Shown: positions 25,969-33,766 of the stretch, piece after piece
Numbering within the stretch: the stretch's first letter is position 1
Layout: each line of letters begins with the position of its first letter
Assembly: GCF_017592825.1 (NCBI RefSeq)
Contig: NZ_JAGFMD010000001.1
Location: 1,612,001 to 1,676,000, forward strand
DNA length: 64,000 nt
From: Roseivirga sp. E12
Lineage (GTDB): Bacteria; Bacteroidota; Bacteroidia; Cytophagales; Cyclobacteriaceae
Reading direction: 5' to 3'
Translations under genes and position numbers: made by a program
The notes under the pieces: model-generated
Database searches by the model: none
Seen by the model: only the letters and a program-made list of their open reading frames with translations
What the model was told of the DNA's origin: nothing

Positions 25969-27297
25969 TTAAAACTCCCGATAATCACCCTCTAAAAACT
26001 GATTAGCTTCTTCCTCATCAAACTTAGAAGTAGCATTGTTCCAGTGTAGGGTTTTGTTAGGAAACCTACCAGCAATAACTCCCAAAAGGATTGTCTCTGT
26101 AAGTCGAGCTGCATAAGAGAAGGGTGCTGTACACTCATCCTTACCCAAACAGGCATCTACAAATTGGTGGTAGTGCTTATTACTTTCCTTACCATAGTCT
26201 TGTGTTGGACTGCCCACATCGGAAAACTTATTAAGATCCAAATCCACATACTTGCCTTTGACAATATGCCTTGGCAATTGCATAAAGTGAGGTAACAGAA
26301 GTCTTCCCTTTTCTCCTACAAACATGGCCCCTTGATCAGGCAACTCTTCATTGTTAGGTAGCCTTAGGTCTTTGTGCTTTTTTGGGGCACCTGGACCGTC
26401 ATACCACACCCACTTGAATTTATTGGTGGTATAATCCGTAGCAGGGAATCGGTAGGTGACAATGTTGTTTTCAGGGAAGCCAAAACCAGTCGGTTTACGG
26501 CACTTGTTCTTGACGGTAAAAGGTACATCAAGATCTAAAGCATTATAAGGCGTGTCGAAAATATGAACTCCCATGTCCCCTAGTGTTCCACAGCCGTAGT
26601 CCAAAAGCTTTCGCCAATTTCCAGGGTGATAAACGTTCTCTTTAAAAGGTCTTTCTGCAGCTGTGCCAAGCCATAAGTTCCAGTCTAGTTGACTAGGAAC
26701 CTGATCGCTACCAGAAGGCTCTGGCCCATCGAAGCCCCAGTTTTTAGGCGACCAGGCATGTACGGTTTTCACCTTGCCGATAATCCCCGATCGGATCAGT
26801 TCGGTACCAAGCTTATAATCATAAAAGGAATGCACCTGAATACCCATTTGGGTTACTAGATTCTTGTCTTTGGCCATCTTGTTCATGGCACGGGCTTCTG
26901 ATACATGATGTGTCAGCGGCTTCTGGCAATAGACAGCTTTGTTCATCTCCATAGCCATCATAGATGCTGGCGCATGGGTATGATCTGGTGTGGATACCAC
27001 CACCGCATCGATGCCATCACTCATTTCTTTCAGTAAAACGCGATAATCGGCATAAGTTTTTGCCTTGGGAAACATCTTCTGAGCAGCTGCCAACCGATTG
27101 GCATCTACATCACAAAGGGCTGTGACTTCTACAGCTGAGTGCGAGGCCATGGCCTTCAGATCTTCCATTCCCATACCTCCCACTCCAATGTGGGCGGTCC
27201 TCAGTTTATCGGCATCGGAAAAGGCCCAAGTAGACGAGGGCAAAATGCTTGCAGATGTCATTAGGGCTGCTTTTTTTAAAAACTCTCTCTTATCCAT
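25969..27297 (-). CDS. Exported Gfo/Idh/MocA-family oxidoreductase
   Basis: 442 residues. The N terminus MDKREFLKKAALMTSASILPSS resembles a Tat-like leader (KR instead of RR). A Rossmann domain starts at about residue 32 (AHIGVGGMGMEDL) with VSTPDHTHAPASMMAMEMNKAVYCQKPLTHH, the subfamily's QKP form of the EKP motif. The C-terminal domain carries DYGCGTLGDMGVHIFDTPYNAL, typical of the sugar-derivative dehydrogenases. It lies 4 bp downstream of a DUF1080 gene. Together they fit periplasmic oxidation to, or handling of, 3-keto-glycosides; the substrate is not shown. Confidence 0.88.
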   Translation of the reverse strand: MDKREFLKKAALMTSASILPSSTWAFSDADKLRTAHIGVGGMGMEDLKAMASHSAVEVTALCDVDANRLAAAQKMFPKAKTYADYRVLLKEMSDGIDAVVVSTPDHTHAPASMMAMEMNKAVYCQKPLTHHVSEARAMNKMAKDKNLVTQMGIQVHSFYDYKLGTELIRSGIIGKVKTVHAWSPKNWGFDGPEPSGSDQVPSQLDWNLWLGTAAERPFKENVYHPGNWRKLLDYGCGTLGDMGVHIFDTPYNALDLDVPFTVKNKCRKPTGFGFPENNIVTYRFPATDYTTNKFKWVWYDGPGAPKKHKDLRLPNNEELPDQGAMFVGEKGRLLLPHFMQLPRHIVKGKYVDLDLNKFSDVGSPTQDYGKESNKHYHQFVDACLGKDECTAPFSYAARLTETILLGVIAGRFPNKTLHWNNATSKFDEEEANQFLEGDYREF

Positions 27298-27301
27298 TTA
27301 C

Positions 27302-28045
27302 CTATAGTTTTCTGATTTTAATATTTCTGAACCACAGTGGGCTGTCATGGTCCTGAAGACCGATATATCCTGTTTTAAACTTTCCATAGTCAGGGTAGTC
27401 CTTCCACTTGCCTGCCAATTTCTTTGCCTCCCAATCAGCATCCCATGGCACAAAAGAAAGTAGCTTCTTGCCATTAAGCCAGTGTTCGGCAAGTTCTGGG
27501 GTAAATTTAATTCTAGTGGTATTCCACTCGCCTGCAGGCTTCACAATTTTGACATTGTTATCGGGCGTATGCATTGCATAGTCCGCACCTGTCTTCTGCC
27601 ATTCCTCCAAAGTCGCATTGTTGATCTCTTCCCATTTGAGGTCGTCCAGCAACTGATACTCCGGTGAAGCTTCATATGGACCTCCATAGCCTTCTTTCAC
27701 ATGGTAAAACACACCACTATTACCTCCTTCTGGAATCTTCCATTCGAGGTATAATTCAAAGTTGTCAAACTCTTCGGCTGCATAAATAATGTCTTTGCCT
27801 CCACTATGATCTGACTCTAATTTCTTTTCTGTATCGAAGGTGAGCACACCATCTTCGATCACCCATTGAGGTGGCAAGGACTCTCCATTATAAGCCCTCC
27901 ATCCTTCCATGGAAGTACCATCGAAAAGGTGAATCCAATCATCTTCTTCGGTTTTTATCTCCGTTTTACCAGTGCTCTGGCAAGCAGAGAAAAGGACTGT
28001 CGCTAGGAAAGCGAGTATTACTTTGGTAAAGTTGGTCACTCTCAT
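27302..28045 (-). CDS. DUF1080 (3-keto-disaccharide hydrolase) lipoprotein
   Basis: 247 residues with lipobox LFSAC. The DUF1080 (PF06439) pattern is clear: WIHLFDGTSMEGWRAYNGE, FDNFELYLEWKIPEGGNSGVFYHVKEG, EWNTTRIKFTPELAEHWLNGKKLL, and TGYIGLQDHDSPLWFRNIKIRKL. It is a concanavalin-like jelly roll. Some family members cleave 3-keto-glycosides. It is 8 bp after the other DUF1080 gene and 4 bp before the oxidoreductase, so it is one operon. Confidence 0.9.
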   Translation of the reverse strand: MRVTNFTKVILAFLATVLFSACQSTGKTEIKTEEDDWIHLFDGTSMEGWRAYNGESLPPQWVIEDGVLTFDTEKKLESDHSGGKDIIYAAEEFDNFELYLEWKIPEGGNSGVFYHVKEGYGGPYEASPEYQLLDDLKWEEINNATLEEWQKTGADYAMHTPDNNVKIVKPAGEWNTTRIKFTPELAEHWLNGKKLLSFVPWDADWEAKKLAGKWKDYPDYGKFKTGYIGLQDHDSPLWFRNIKIRKL

Positions 28046-28053
28046 AAGGCTTT

Positions 28054-28677
28054 CTACTTGTTATCTTTAATAGGTGTGATTTTGATATTTCTCCAACGGA
28101 CTTTGATGCCGCCACCGTCATGAATTTGAAGGGCTATTCCTCCTTTGCCTTCACCGATCTTTTCGTCCTCGATATGGATCATTTCTGTTCCATTCAGCCA
28201 AGTGGTCACCGAAGGGCCAACAGCTCTGATCTTCATGGTATTCCATTCACCCATTTTTAGGGCTTTATCTTTTTCTGGCTCTGGTTGAATCAACCAACCA
28301 CGACCGTAAGACTCATAGATGCCACCTGTATGACTGCCTGGAGGTGCAACTTCGGCTTGCCAGCCACTTACTTTGGTACCATCAACAGTGGAGCGAATGA
28401 ATACGCCACTATTGCCATTGGCATCTTGTTTAAACTCTAGTGTCAGTTCAAAATCATCGTAAAACTCTTCGGTAGAAAGGTATCCGTATTGAGCACTAGG
28501 GCCACTCTCGCAGATCAGTTCTCCATTTTCGACATACCACTTTTCCTCTCCATGGTTAATCCAACCATCAAGGTTTTCGCCATTAAAGAGGTTAATACTT
28601 TGGTCTTGGGCTGCACAACTGAGAAAAACTGTTGCACAACAGATGGACAATAGCCCGTAATTAAAAAGTCGTTTCAT
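28054..28677 (-). CDS. DUF1080 (3-keto-disaccharide hydrolase) lipoprotein
   Basis: About 207 residues. The Met at 28677 starts a lipoprotein signal (MKRLFNYGLLSICCATVFLSC); an ATG at 28710 would add 11 residues ahead of it. DUF1080 motifs: INLFNGENLDGWINHGEEKWYVENGELIC, FELTLEFKQDANGNSGVFIRS, EWNTMKIRAVGPSVTTWLNG, GKGGIALQIHDGGGIKVRWRNIKI. It leads the three-gene operon with the second DUF1080 gene and the oxidoreductase. The two DUF1080 proteins are clearly diverged, so they may act on different glycosides. Confidence 0.88.
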   Translation of the reverse strand: MKRLFNYGLLSICCATVFLSCAAQDQSINLFNGENLDGWINHGEEKWYVENGELICESGPSAQYGYLSTEEFYDDFELTLEFKQDANGNSGVFIRSTVDGTKVSGWQAEVAPPGSHTGGIYESYGRGWLIQPEPEKDKALKMGEWNTMKIRAVGPSVTTWLNGTEMIHIEDEKIGEGKGGIALQIHDGGGIKVRWRNIKITPIKDNK

Positions 28678-28744
28678 AAGGTTAATGCTTGTCCCAAGAT
28701 AAGCAATCAAACTGAAATGAAATGACTCTATTTTATGGACGTCA

Positions 28745-28769
28745 CAGGTGGTTAATTCTCAACCACCTG
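28745..28769 (-). terminator. Hairpin overlapping the cupin stop codon
   Basis: 9-bp perfect arms CAGGTGGTT (28745-28753) and AACCACCTG (28761-28769) with a 7-base loop; the cupin stop lies inside. No clear U run follows, so it may be a weak or Rho-aided terminator or an mRNA 3' stabiliser at the end of the respiratory operon. Confidence 0.5.
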
Positions 28770-29093
28770 CTTCACTCTACTCGCCTGATCAGCTTTGGTA
28801 AGCGTTAAGCGCACGATACTCTCTTCATGGGCTATGAGGCTATGAGGAATTGCCCCTTCCAAGACAATTAAATCTCCCTTTTCTAGGTTCAGTACTTTGC
28901 CAGAAACTGTAAAGTCTATTGCCCCTTCAACCAATTGTATTACAATGGGGAAAGGGGTTTGATGTTCTTTCATCAACTGTCCCTTCCTCATGGCTATTCT
29001 TATTTCTTTGGTAAACGGAGTATCAAACAACACCTTGATTGCTGGCCCCTTTTCTTTAAATGAAACTTCTTTGAGTATTGATGCGATCTCCAT
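28752..29093 (-). CDS. Small cupin-domain protein
   Basis: 113 residues of single cupin fold: GQLMKEHQTPFPIVIQLVEGAIDFTVSGKVLNLEKGDLIVLEGAIPHSLIAHEESIVRLTL. Metal-ligand His residues sit at the usual positions (EHQ and PHS), although the first motif is short. Last gene of the oxidase operon, 19 bp after the heme protein gene. Bacteroidota hemerythrin/cbb3 loci often carry such cupins; a role in stress or metal handling is inferred from context. Confidence 0.8.
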   Translation of the reverse strand: MEIASILKEVSFKEKGPAIKVLFDTPFTKEIRIAMRKGQLMKEHQTPFPIVIQLVEGAIDFTVSGKVLNLEKGDLIVLEGAIPHSLIAHEESIVRLTLTKADQASRVKQVVEN

Positions 29094-29112
29094 TTGTCGG
29101 TTGATTTAAATT

Positions 29113-29343
29113 CTACTTACGCCAGTAATTATTTGCAGCTGCAACTGTCTGAAAATTGACCGCTATCACATGTGAAGCAGCCGTCAATCCATCTGCACTA
29201 TTGGCATACTCTGGCCTTAGTTTCTTCAGGACTTCTACATCGGGTTGCGTTGCCCTTACTCCCTTTCTAGAAAGTGTAATAGCTAATTCATAGCCTTCTT
29301 GTGGTGTTTCTGTTTGTAATGATGGTAACCAAATGTCGCTCAT
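29113..29343 (-). CDS. Hexameric tyrosine-coordinated heme protein (HTHP)
   Basis: 76 residues, the family's usual length, colinear with the Ruegeria (Silicibacter) HTHP: SDIWLPSLQTETPQEGYELAITLSRK, TQPDVEVLKKLRPEYA, HVIAVNFQTVAAANNYW. Tyr46 sits at the expected heme-ligand position. The known protein is a ring of six heme-binding subunits with peroxidase/catalase-like activity and a proposed stress role. No signal peptide. Placement in the cbb3/truncated-haemoglobin operon supports a reactive oxygen or nitrogen defence role (inference). Confidence 0.85.
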   Translation of the reverse strand: MSDIWLPSLQTETPQEGYELAITLSRKGVRATQPDVEVLKKLRPEYANSADGLTAASHVIAVNFQTVAAANNYWRK

Positions 29344-29378
29344 AATTCTATGTTTAATGGTTCAGTAATAGTTCACTT

Positions 29379-29771
29379 TCAGTTCCAATTAGATATTAGA
29401 TAAAATGCTCCCCAAGAGATAAAACAAATGATAATCACCCAGAGCCAAGCCGGAACCGCCTTGGGGGTTTCCGATCCTGCTACAATAAAATTCTCCTTTG
29501 ATTCACTACCATAGGCATTAATACTCAAGTCTACTTGCTCACTGAGCACATCATTATGCTTCATACCTACCAGTTCGATCTCTGGACCATTTCTCACCAC
29601 AAAATCCACCTTCTTAATACCTTTAACACCGTCTGAGGAAGTAGCTACCATGGTTAAGGTGTGTGGGCCATCGGCAATTTGAGTTGTGTCCAATTGAAAA
29701 TTCGCAGGTGGATGCATCTCCTTGATTGGAGTTTTTACATCATCTAAAAATATCTTAACTGTCTTTTCCAT
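29379..29771 (-). CDS. Ig-like protein with C-terminal membrane anchor, oxidase-linked
   Basis: 130 residues. An N-terminal beta-sandwich of about 95 residues (VKIFLDDVKTPIKEMHPPANFQLDTTQIADGPHTLTMVATSSDGVKGIKKVDF) is followed by one TM (AVPAWLWVIIICFISWGAFYLI). No signal peptide, so the orientation needs a C-tail-type or internal signal. Overlaps the preceding gene by 17 bp. The Trp-rich anchor recalls cytochrome oxidase accessory chains; exact family not recognised. Confidence 0.65.
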   Translation of the reverse strand: MEKTVKIFLDDVKTPIKEMHPPANFQLDTTQIADGPHTLTMVATSSDGVKGIKKVDFVVRNGPEIELVGMKHNDVLSEQVDLSINAYGSESKENFIVAGSETPKAVPAWLWVIIICFISWGAFYLISNWN

Positions 29772-30075
29772 GCGTCAATTCTTCTAAGATTTGATGTTTG
29801 ATATGATTTCTTCCTTCATTAGGCTTAACCAAATACTTGACGCTATAGAAAAGTGTAGCGACCACAATGATCACTGCCACCAATACTATGAAATAGTCTA
29901 ACTGGCTGCGCTGAATATTCTTAAAACTTGCCTGAATAAAAGTGCCACAATTAGCGATAGCTCCGAGCAAGCCATCGTAAGAGGGAGACCTATTGTTTTG
30001 AAGGTAACCGGCAGTAAGGTAGATCAACACAGTTGATACCGTTACACCTATCCAAATCAATCTTTTCTTCTTCAT
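29755..30075 (-). CDS. Small two-TM membrane protein, oxidase-linked
   Basis: About 106 residues from the Met at 30075. An earlier ATG at 30165 would run into the cytochrome gene by 85 bp with a charged, unlikely N terminus. TM1 is LIWIGVTVSTVLIYLTAGYL and TM2 is YFIVLVAVIIVVATLFYSV, with a conserved-looking GAIANCGTFIQASFKNI loop between. The 17-bp overlap with the next gene indicates coupling. Probably an assembly or accessory subunit of the cbb3-like oxidase; not recognised by family. Confidence 0.65.
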   Translation of the reverse strand: MKKKRLIWIGVTVSTVLIYLTAGYLQNNRSPSYDGLLGAIANCGTFIQASFKNIQRSQLDYFIVLVAVIIVVATLFYSVKYLVKPNEGRNHIKHQILEELTHGKDS

Positions 30076-30080
30076 ATCAC

Positions 30081-31094
30081 TTATTTTTGCCAATCGATCG
30101 GCATACCTCTTTCTCGAATAGCCCTTACCTGCTCTGCCGTAACTTCTGGCGCAGCATTGTTCCAACTACTTCTTTCGAAACTCACAATGGCGGCAATCTT
30201 TTCATCACTTAACTGTGGACCAAAAGCCAGCATTGCTCCAAATTCGTTGTCTCTATCTAACCCAAAAAGTACAATTGAGATAAGTTCGGTTGGGTCCTCC
30301 TTATTGACAATGGGACTCCCCTTTAGGGAAGGAAACGCATTAGGCACCCCACTCCCATTACTCTGATGACATACTTCGCAGCTTGCGCTATAGAGTTTTT
30401 GACCGTTTAGCTTCAGAGTCCCTTCTATTTCTTGGGTTTTGACTGGTGGGCTTTGCCAATCGTAGGCATCGAATTCTACCTTCAAATAACTTGGAAGCTC
30501 TTGCTGTTTCAAAGACTTCAGGTAAGCGACTAGTGCTCTCGATTTTGTGGTCTCTATCACGTGTTTCCCATTTCTGGGGCCGAAACCTTCCGGCAAGAGC
30601 ACTTCCGATTGTCCGACTAACACTTCATCCACCTCACGGAATAACCATGGGTAAGCGGGCATTATAGAAGCCTCTACCACACTTCTTGGGTTGTACAGGT
30701 GTAGGTTATGCCAAGTCTCATTGTTCTGCCTAAGCCCAATATTGGTTAGGTCTGGGCCTGTTCTTTCCGAACCTAAAATTGAGCCTGTATTTCTAAAGAC
30801 ACCTGGTCTTACATTGTTGGCATAATCAGCAGGTACCGAAGGCCTACTCCCCCATGCCTGATCCATTACATTACTTCTTACTTGTTGTGTATGGCAAGCC
30901 TGACAACCTTCGGATATATAGAGTGCCTTACCTTTAAGTTCTACATCTGTAAGGCGAATAGCTCCTGGCAATGCGGGATTATTCTCCTGCAGTCGGTAGG
31001 CAGGAAAAACAGCAATTAACAGGCTTAGGGTTAGAAATCCTATAGTAATGGCAGCCAATAACACCTTATGATTTGTATGGAAATTGAAATTCAT
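30081..31094 (-). CDS. CcoO-CcoP-like di-heme cytochrome c of the cbb3 oxidase
   Basis: 337 residues. An N-terminal anchor (VLLAAITIGFLTLSLLIAVF) is followed by a CcoO-type domain with C64-QA-C67-H68 (SEGCQACHTQQVR), RTGPDLTNIG and the Met-ligand segment IMPAYPWLF. A second class-I-like domain has C239-EV-C242-H243 (SASCEVCHQSNGSGVPNAFPSL). Canonical cbb3 oxidases split this as monoheme CcoO and diheme CcoP; here one protein carries one CcoO heme plus one extra heme. It lies 10 bp after subunit I. Confidence 0.88.
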   Translation of the reverse strand: MNFNFHTNHKVLLAAITIGFLTLSLLIAVFPAYRLQENNPALPGAIRLTDVELKGKALYISEGCQACHTQQVRSNVMDQAWGSRPSVPADYANNVRPGVFRNTGSILGSERTGPDLTNIGLRQNNETWHNLHLYNPRSVVEASIMPAYPWLFREVDEVLVGQSEVLLPEGFGPRNGKHVIETTKSRALVAYLKSLKQQELPSYLKVEFDAYDWQSPPVKTQEIEGTLKLNGQKLYSASCEVCHQSNGSGVPNAFPSLKGSPIVNKEDPTELISIVLFGLDRDNEFGAMLAFGPQLSDEKIAAIVSFERSSWNNAAPEVTAEQVRAIRERGMPIDWQK

Positions 31095-31104
31095 AACTCT
31101 TCGT

Positions 31105-32868
31105 TTAAGCGTTCTCTAACTGAAGTCTTTTGGTCACCTTCCAAGCGAGACTGACTTCTTCCTTTTTGCGAACCATTTTGACAAAGTTGAAGGCAAAGAT
31201 TATATGCGAAAGGAACATCATCGTTCCACCTATTGCCCTCCACAGCCAGTAGGGTGCCATCAGTTTTACCGATTCGATAAATGGAGCATCGGTCAGCCAA
31301 CTCATTCCTTTTAGAGTACCTCCGATCATCATGGACCACATGTAGAACATTAGGCCTATAAATGCCATCCAGAAGTGCGCACCTACCATCAATTCCGAAG
31401 GGCTATTTCCTGTGAGTCGTGGCAAGAGATAATACATTCCTCCCCAAACAAAGAAGGTGATGATGCCATACATGGTCATGTGCGAATGAGCCACATTAAA
31501 GTCATTGAAGTGCCACACTAAGTTGCTATAGCGGAAGGCTTGCATGGTGCCCTGACCCGAGCCAACAAAGTAGAATACCACACCAACCAATAGGAAAGGC
31601 AGCACGTAGCTAGTCTTTAGGTTGGTCCAAGCGCCTTTGAAGGTCATGATAAAGTTGGTGGTGCCCGCAATCACTGGAATCAACATCCCAGCACTAAAGA
31701 CAATGGCAATGGTCTGCAATGACCATGGCAGTGGACTAAACACAAAGTGGTGCGTACCGATGAGGGTGTAAAAGAGCATCTGTGTCCAGAAGGCTAACAC
31801 GCCCAATGAGTAAGAATAAATAGGCTTATTGAGCGATTGAGGAAGGAAATAATAGACCAGCCCCAAGGTGAAAGTCATAAACCACATGCCAACCCCCTGA
31901 TGCATGTAATAGCCTTGAATTATAGTCTCCCCGAGCCCATTCTGATAGAAAGGAAGGTAACCTATTACAACCAGAATAAGAGTCCATGTACAAGCACCCA
32001 GGATGTACCAGTTACTGACGTAAATCTCCTTAGTGCTTCTTCGGGCAATGGTCTTTGCGAAATTGTAAAGGGCAATTATTAAACCGATCGCGAATAGGGC
32101 TGCAATCGGCCAAGTATACTCTCGATACTCTCCTCCTCCATTGTTGATCCCATTCATTAAACTGAGGCTCCCTATGAGCACCGATAGATTGATCAATATC
32201 AAGGTTGCCCAAGCCAACTTCTGGCTGAAAAGCTTGGTATTACATGTTCTGACCACCACAAAGAGACCTAAGCCTAGCATGGCGAGAGATGCCCAGCCCC
32301 AGAACACCGCATTGGTATGCACAGGTCTCAATCGACCAAAGGAGAGCCAGGATACATGGTCTAAGTCAGGCCATACGAACTTTAGACCCAAGTACTGTCC
32401 GATCAGCGTACCAAAGAGCAACCAAAATACTGATGAACCCAGATAGGATATCAAGACAGATTTCAGCCCCGGTTCTAAATCTATTTTCTGAACCGATAAC
32501 TTCTTCTTGGAGAACATAGGCGAATGATGCGCATCATTTTCCACATGGGTAATGATCTTATCGGCTATGACTATGCCTTCCTTAGATTCGGCACCTTCAT
32601 TAACATGCATTACTTGCTTTTCCTTCAGCAATTCTTCGATCTCCTCTTCAGTCAAATTCTCCAATACTGTTTCTACTTGACCTTGGCTTTTAAGGCGCTT
32701 TTCTCTCCTTAATTCTTCGAAGAAGCCCTTGGCTTTGAAAATTAGCAGGGCCATAAAGACCAGCACCACCAGCAGCATAAGGACGACAGTTCCCATGATA
32801 CCAGGTTCGTTCAAAACACCCTGGGCTAAAATCGGAGGCTCTATTATAGTATAGGTCTGCATATTCAT
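31105..32868 (-). CDS. ccoN: cbb3-type cytochrome c oxidase subunit I (CcoN)
   Basis: 587 residues. All metal-ligand sites are present: RPVHTNAVFWGW (low-spin heme His), YYMHQGVGMW (CuB His), GTHHFVFSPLPW (two CuB His), and NDFNVAHSHMTMYG (heme b3/b His pair). A Tyr follows FWTQMLF at the spot of the CcoN crosslinked Tyr in helix VII, which argues for an oxidase rather than a NO reductase. An extra N-terminal about 115 residues hold one TM (GIMGTVVLMLLVVLVFMALLIF) and a charged cytosolic linker, longer than typical CcoN. Reduces O2 with high affinity at the inner membrane. Confidence 0.92.
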   Translation of the reverse strand: MNMQTYTIIEPPILAQGVLNEPGIMGTVVLMLLVVLVFMALLIFKAKGFFEELRREKRLKSQGQVETVLENLTEEEIEELLKEKQVMHVNEGAESKEGIVIADKIITHVENDAHHSPMFSKKKLSVQKIDLEPGLKSVLISYLGSSVFWLLFGTLIGQYLGLKFVWPDLDHVSWLSFGRLRPVHTNAVFWGWASLAMLGLGLFVVVRTCNTKLFSQKLAWATLILINLSVLIGSLSLMNGINNGGGEYREYTWPIAALFAIGLIIALYNFAKTIARRSTKEIYVSNWYILGACTWTLILVVIGYLPFYQNGLGETIIQGYYMHQGVGMWFMTFTLGLVYYFLPQSLNKPIYSYSLGVLAFWTQMLFYTLIGTHHFVFSPLPWSLQTIAIVFSAGMLIPVIAGTTNFIMTFKGAWTNLKTSYVLPFLLVGVVFYFVGSGQGTMQAFRYSNLVWHFNDFNVAHSHMTMYGIITFFVWGGMYYLLPRLTGNSPSELMVGAHFWMAFIGLMFYMWSMMIGGTLKGMSWLTDAPFIESVKLMAPYWLWRAIGGTMMFLSHIIFAFNFVKMVRKKEEVSLAWKVTKRLQLENA

Positions 32869-32873
32869 ATCTC

Positions 32874-33311
32874 TTAATTGGAACCGCGCTTGATAAAATG
32901 GTGTGTGGCGACTATGAGGAGCACTACTTTGACTACTTCAATGCCTACATAGTAGAAGTGCATATTGCTTTCTGCTACGGACTGTCCTTCTATAATATCT
33001 TCTGCCCGTGCATCTAGTATTGGAAGTAGATAAAAGGTCTGGATGAGTAAGATGGTAAGGAGACTGAGCATCAGTACACCTCCCTTTTTCGAATGATGCG
33101 AGACAGTCAGCGATAAGGCAATCAATATCAACAGCACCCATTCGACTTTATTTAAGGCGTCAAAGACAATTCTCCCTACTTCTAAACCAATCTGTAAGGA
33201 AACAGAAGGCGCCTGAAACTTTAATGGAGCTTCCATAAAGCTGATGGCCAATACAAAGCCTAGCCATAGCAATGAGGCTACAAACCGAAGGTTATAGAGT
33301 TTACTTGCCAT
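32874..33311 (-). CDS. Four-TM membrane protein (TMEM205/DUF4149-like)
   Basis: 145 residues and four TM segments (LRFVASLLWLGFVLAISFM, WVLLILIALSL, VLMLSLLTILLIQTFYLLPIL, VVKVVLLIVATHHFI). Sits 4-5 bp from both the truncated haemoglobin and ccoN genes, so it is in the same operon. The E-A-P-L-K-F pattern after TM1 recalls DUF4149-like proteins; that assignment is tentative. Confidence 0.7.
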   Translation of the reverse strand: MASKLYNLRFVASLLWLGFVLAISFMEAPLKFQAPSVSLQIGLEVGRIVFDALNKVEWVLLILIALSLTVSHHSKKGGVLMLSLLTILLIQTFYLLPILDARAEDIIEGQSVAESNMHFYYVGIEVVKVVLLIVATHHFIKRGSN

Positions 33312-33315
33312 TAGT

Positions 33316-33705
33316 TCAATGTGGTCGCGCGCTAAAAATTCTTAGGAAGATGGTATGCGCCATGGTACGCGCACGTGTCTTGGCGATATCAACATTGTCG
33401 CCAATGAAAAGCTCATCTAAGGTTTCGAACCAAAGCTGAAGCCAGTTACCAAAGTGAGCCTGCTCAATGCTATGGTCGAATTGACGGTCTACGTCTAGAT
33501 GAGCTTTCAGAGGGTTGCCCTTGTAGGCCCTGACGAAGAAGAGGTTGGTTTCCCAAAAGTCAACAAGCTTATCTAAGTGCTCTGGCCAGTCTTCAATTAC
33601 TCCATTGAAAATGGGACCTAGTGTCTCGTGCGCTCTGACTTTAGCATAAAAAGTATTGACTAAGAGGGCAACATCTTCTCTCGATTCAATTTCTTTCCTT
33701 TTCAT
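33316..33705 (-). CDS. Group III truncated haemoglobin
   Basis: 129 residues with family marks: VALLVNTFYAKVRAHETLGPIFNGVI, DWPEHLDKLVDFWETNLFFVRAYKGNPLKAHL, and SIEQAHFGNWLQLWFETLDELF with the proximal His in AHF. Family members bind O2 and NO and are implicated in NO or reactive-oxygen handling. First gene of the oxidase operon after the Crp gene. The start at 33705 leaves almost no leader if the nearby -7-like TAGACTTG is used. Confidence 0.9.
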   Translation of the reverse strand: MKRKEIESREDVALLVNTFYAKVRAHETLGPIFNGVIEDWPEHLDKLVDFWETNLFFVRAYKGNPLKAHLDVDRQFDHSIEQAHFGNWLQLWFETLDELFIGDNVDIAKTRARTMAHTIFLRIFSARPH

Positions 33706-33740
33706 GATACAAGTCTAGCTGCCTCATGGATGAGGAGTTT

Positions 33741-33754
33741 ATGACATGGATCAT
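33741..33754 (-). promoter_or_regulatory. Crp/Fnr-type box upstream of the haemoglobin-oxidase operon
   Basis: The minus strand reads ATGATCCATGTCAT, i.e. TGA-N6-TCA symmetry as in Fnr/Dnr/NtcA sites. Its centre (33747.5) is 42 bp from the start codon and 34 bp upstream of a TAGACTTG -7-like element (33710-33717), the geometry of a class II activator site if transcription begins near 33706. A crp/fnr gene ends 13 bp upstream. Inference. Confidence 0.55.
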
Positions 33755-33766
33755 AAGCATTAAAAT

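Noticed and set aside
31105-32868. Nitric-oxide reductase (NorB) as the identity of the large heme-copper subunit
   Set aside because: The CcoN-type Tyr after FWTQMLF is kept and the neighbour is a CcoO-like cytochrome, so an O2-reducing cbb3-type oxidase is more likely.
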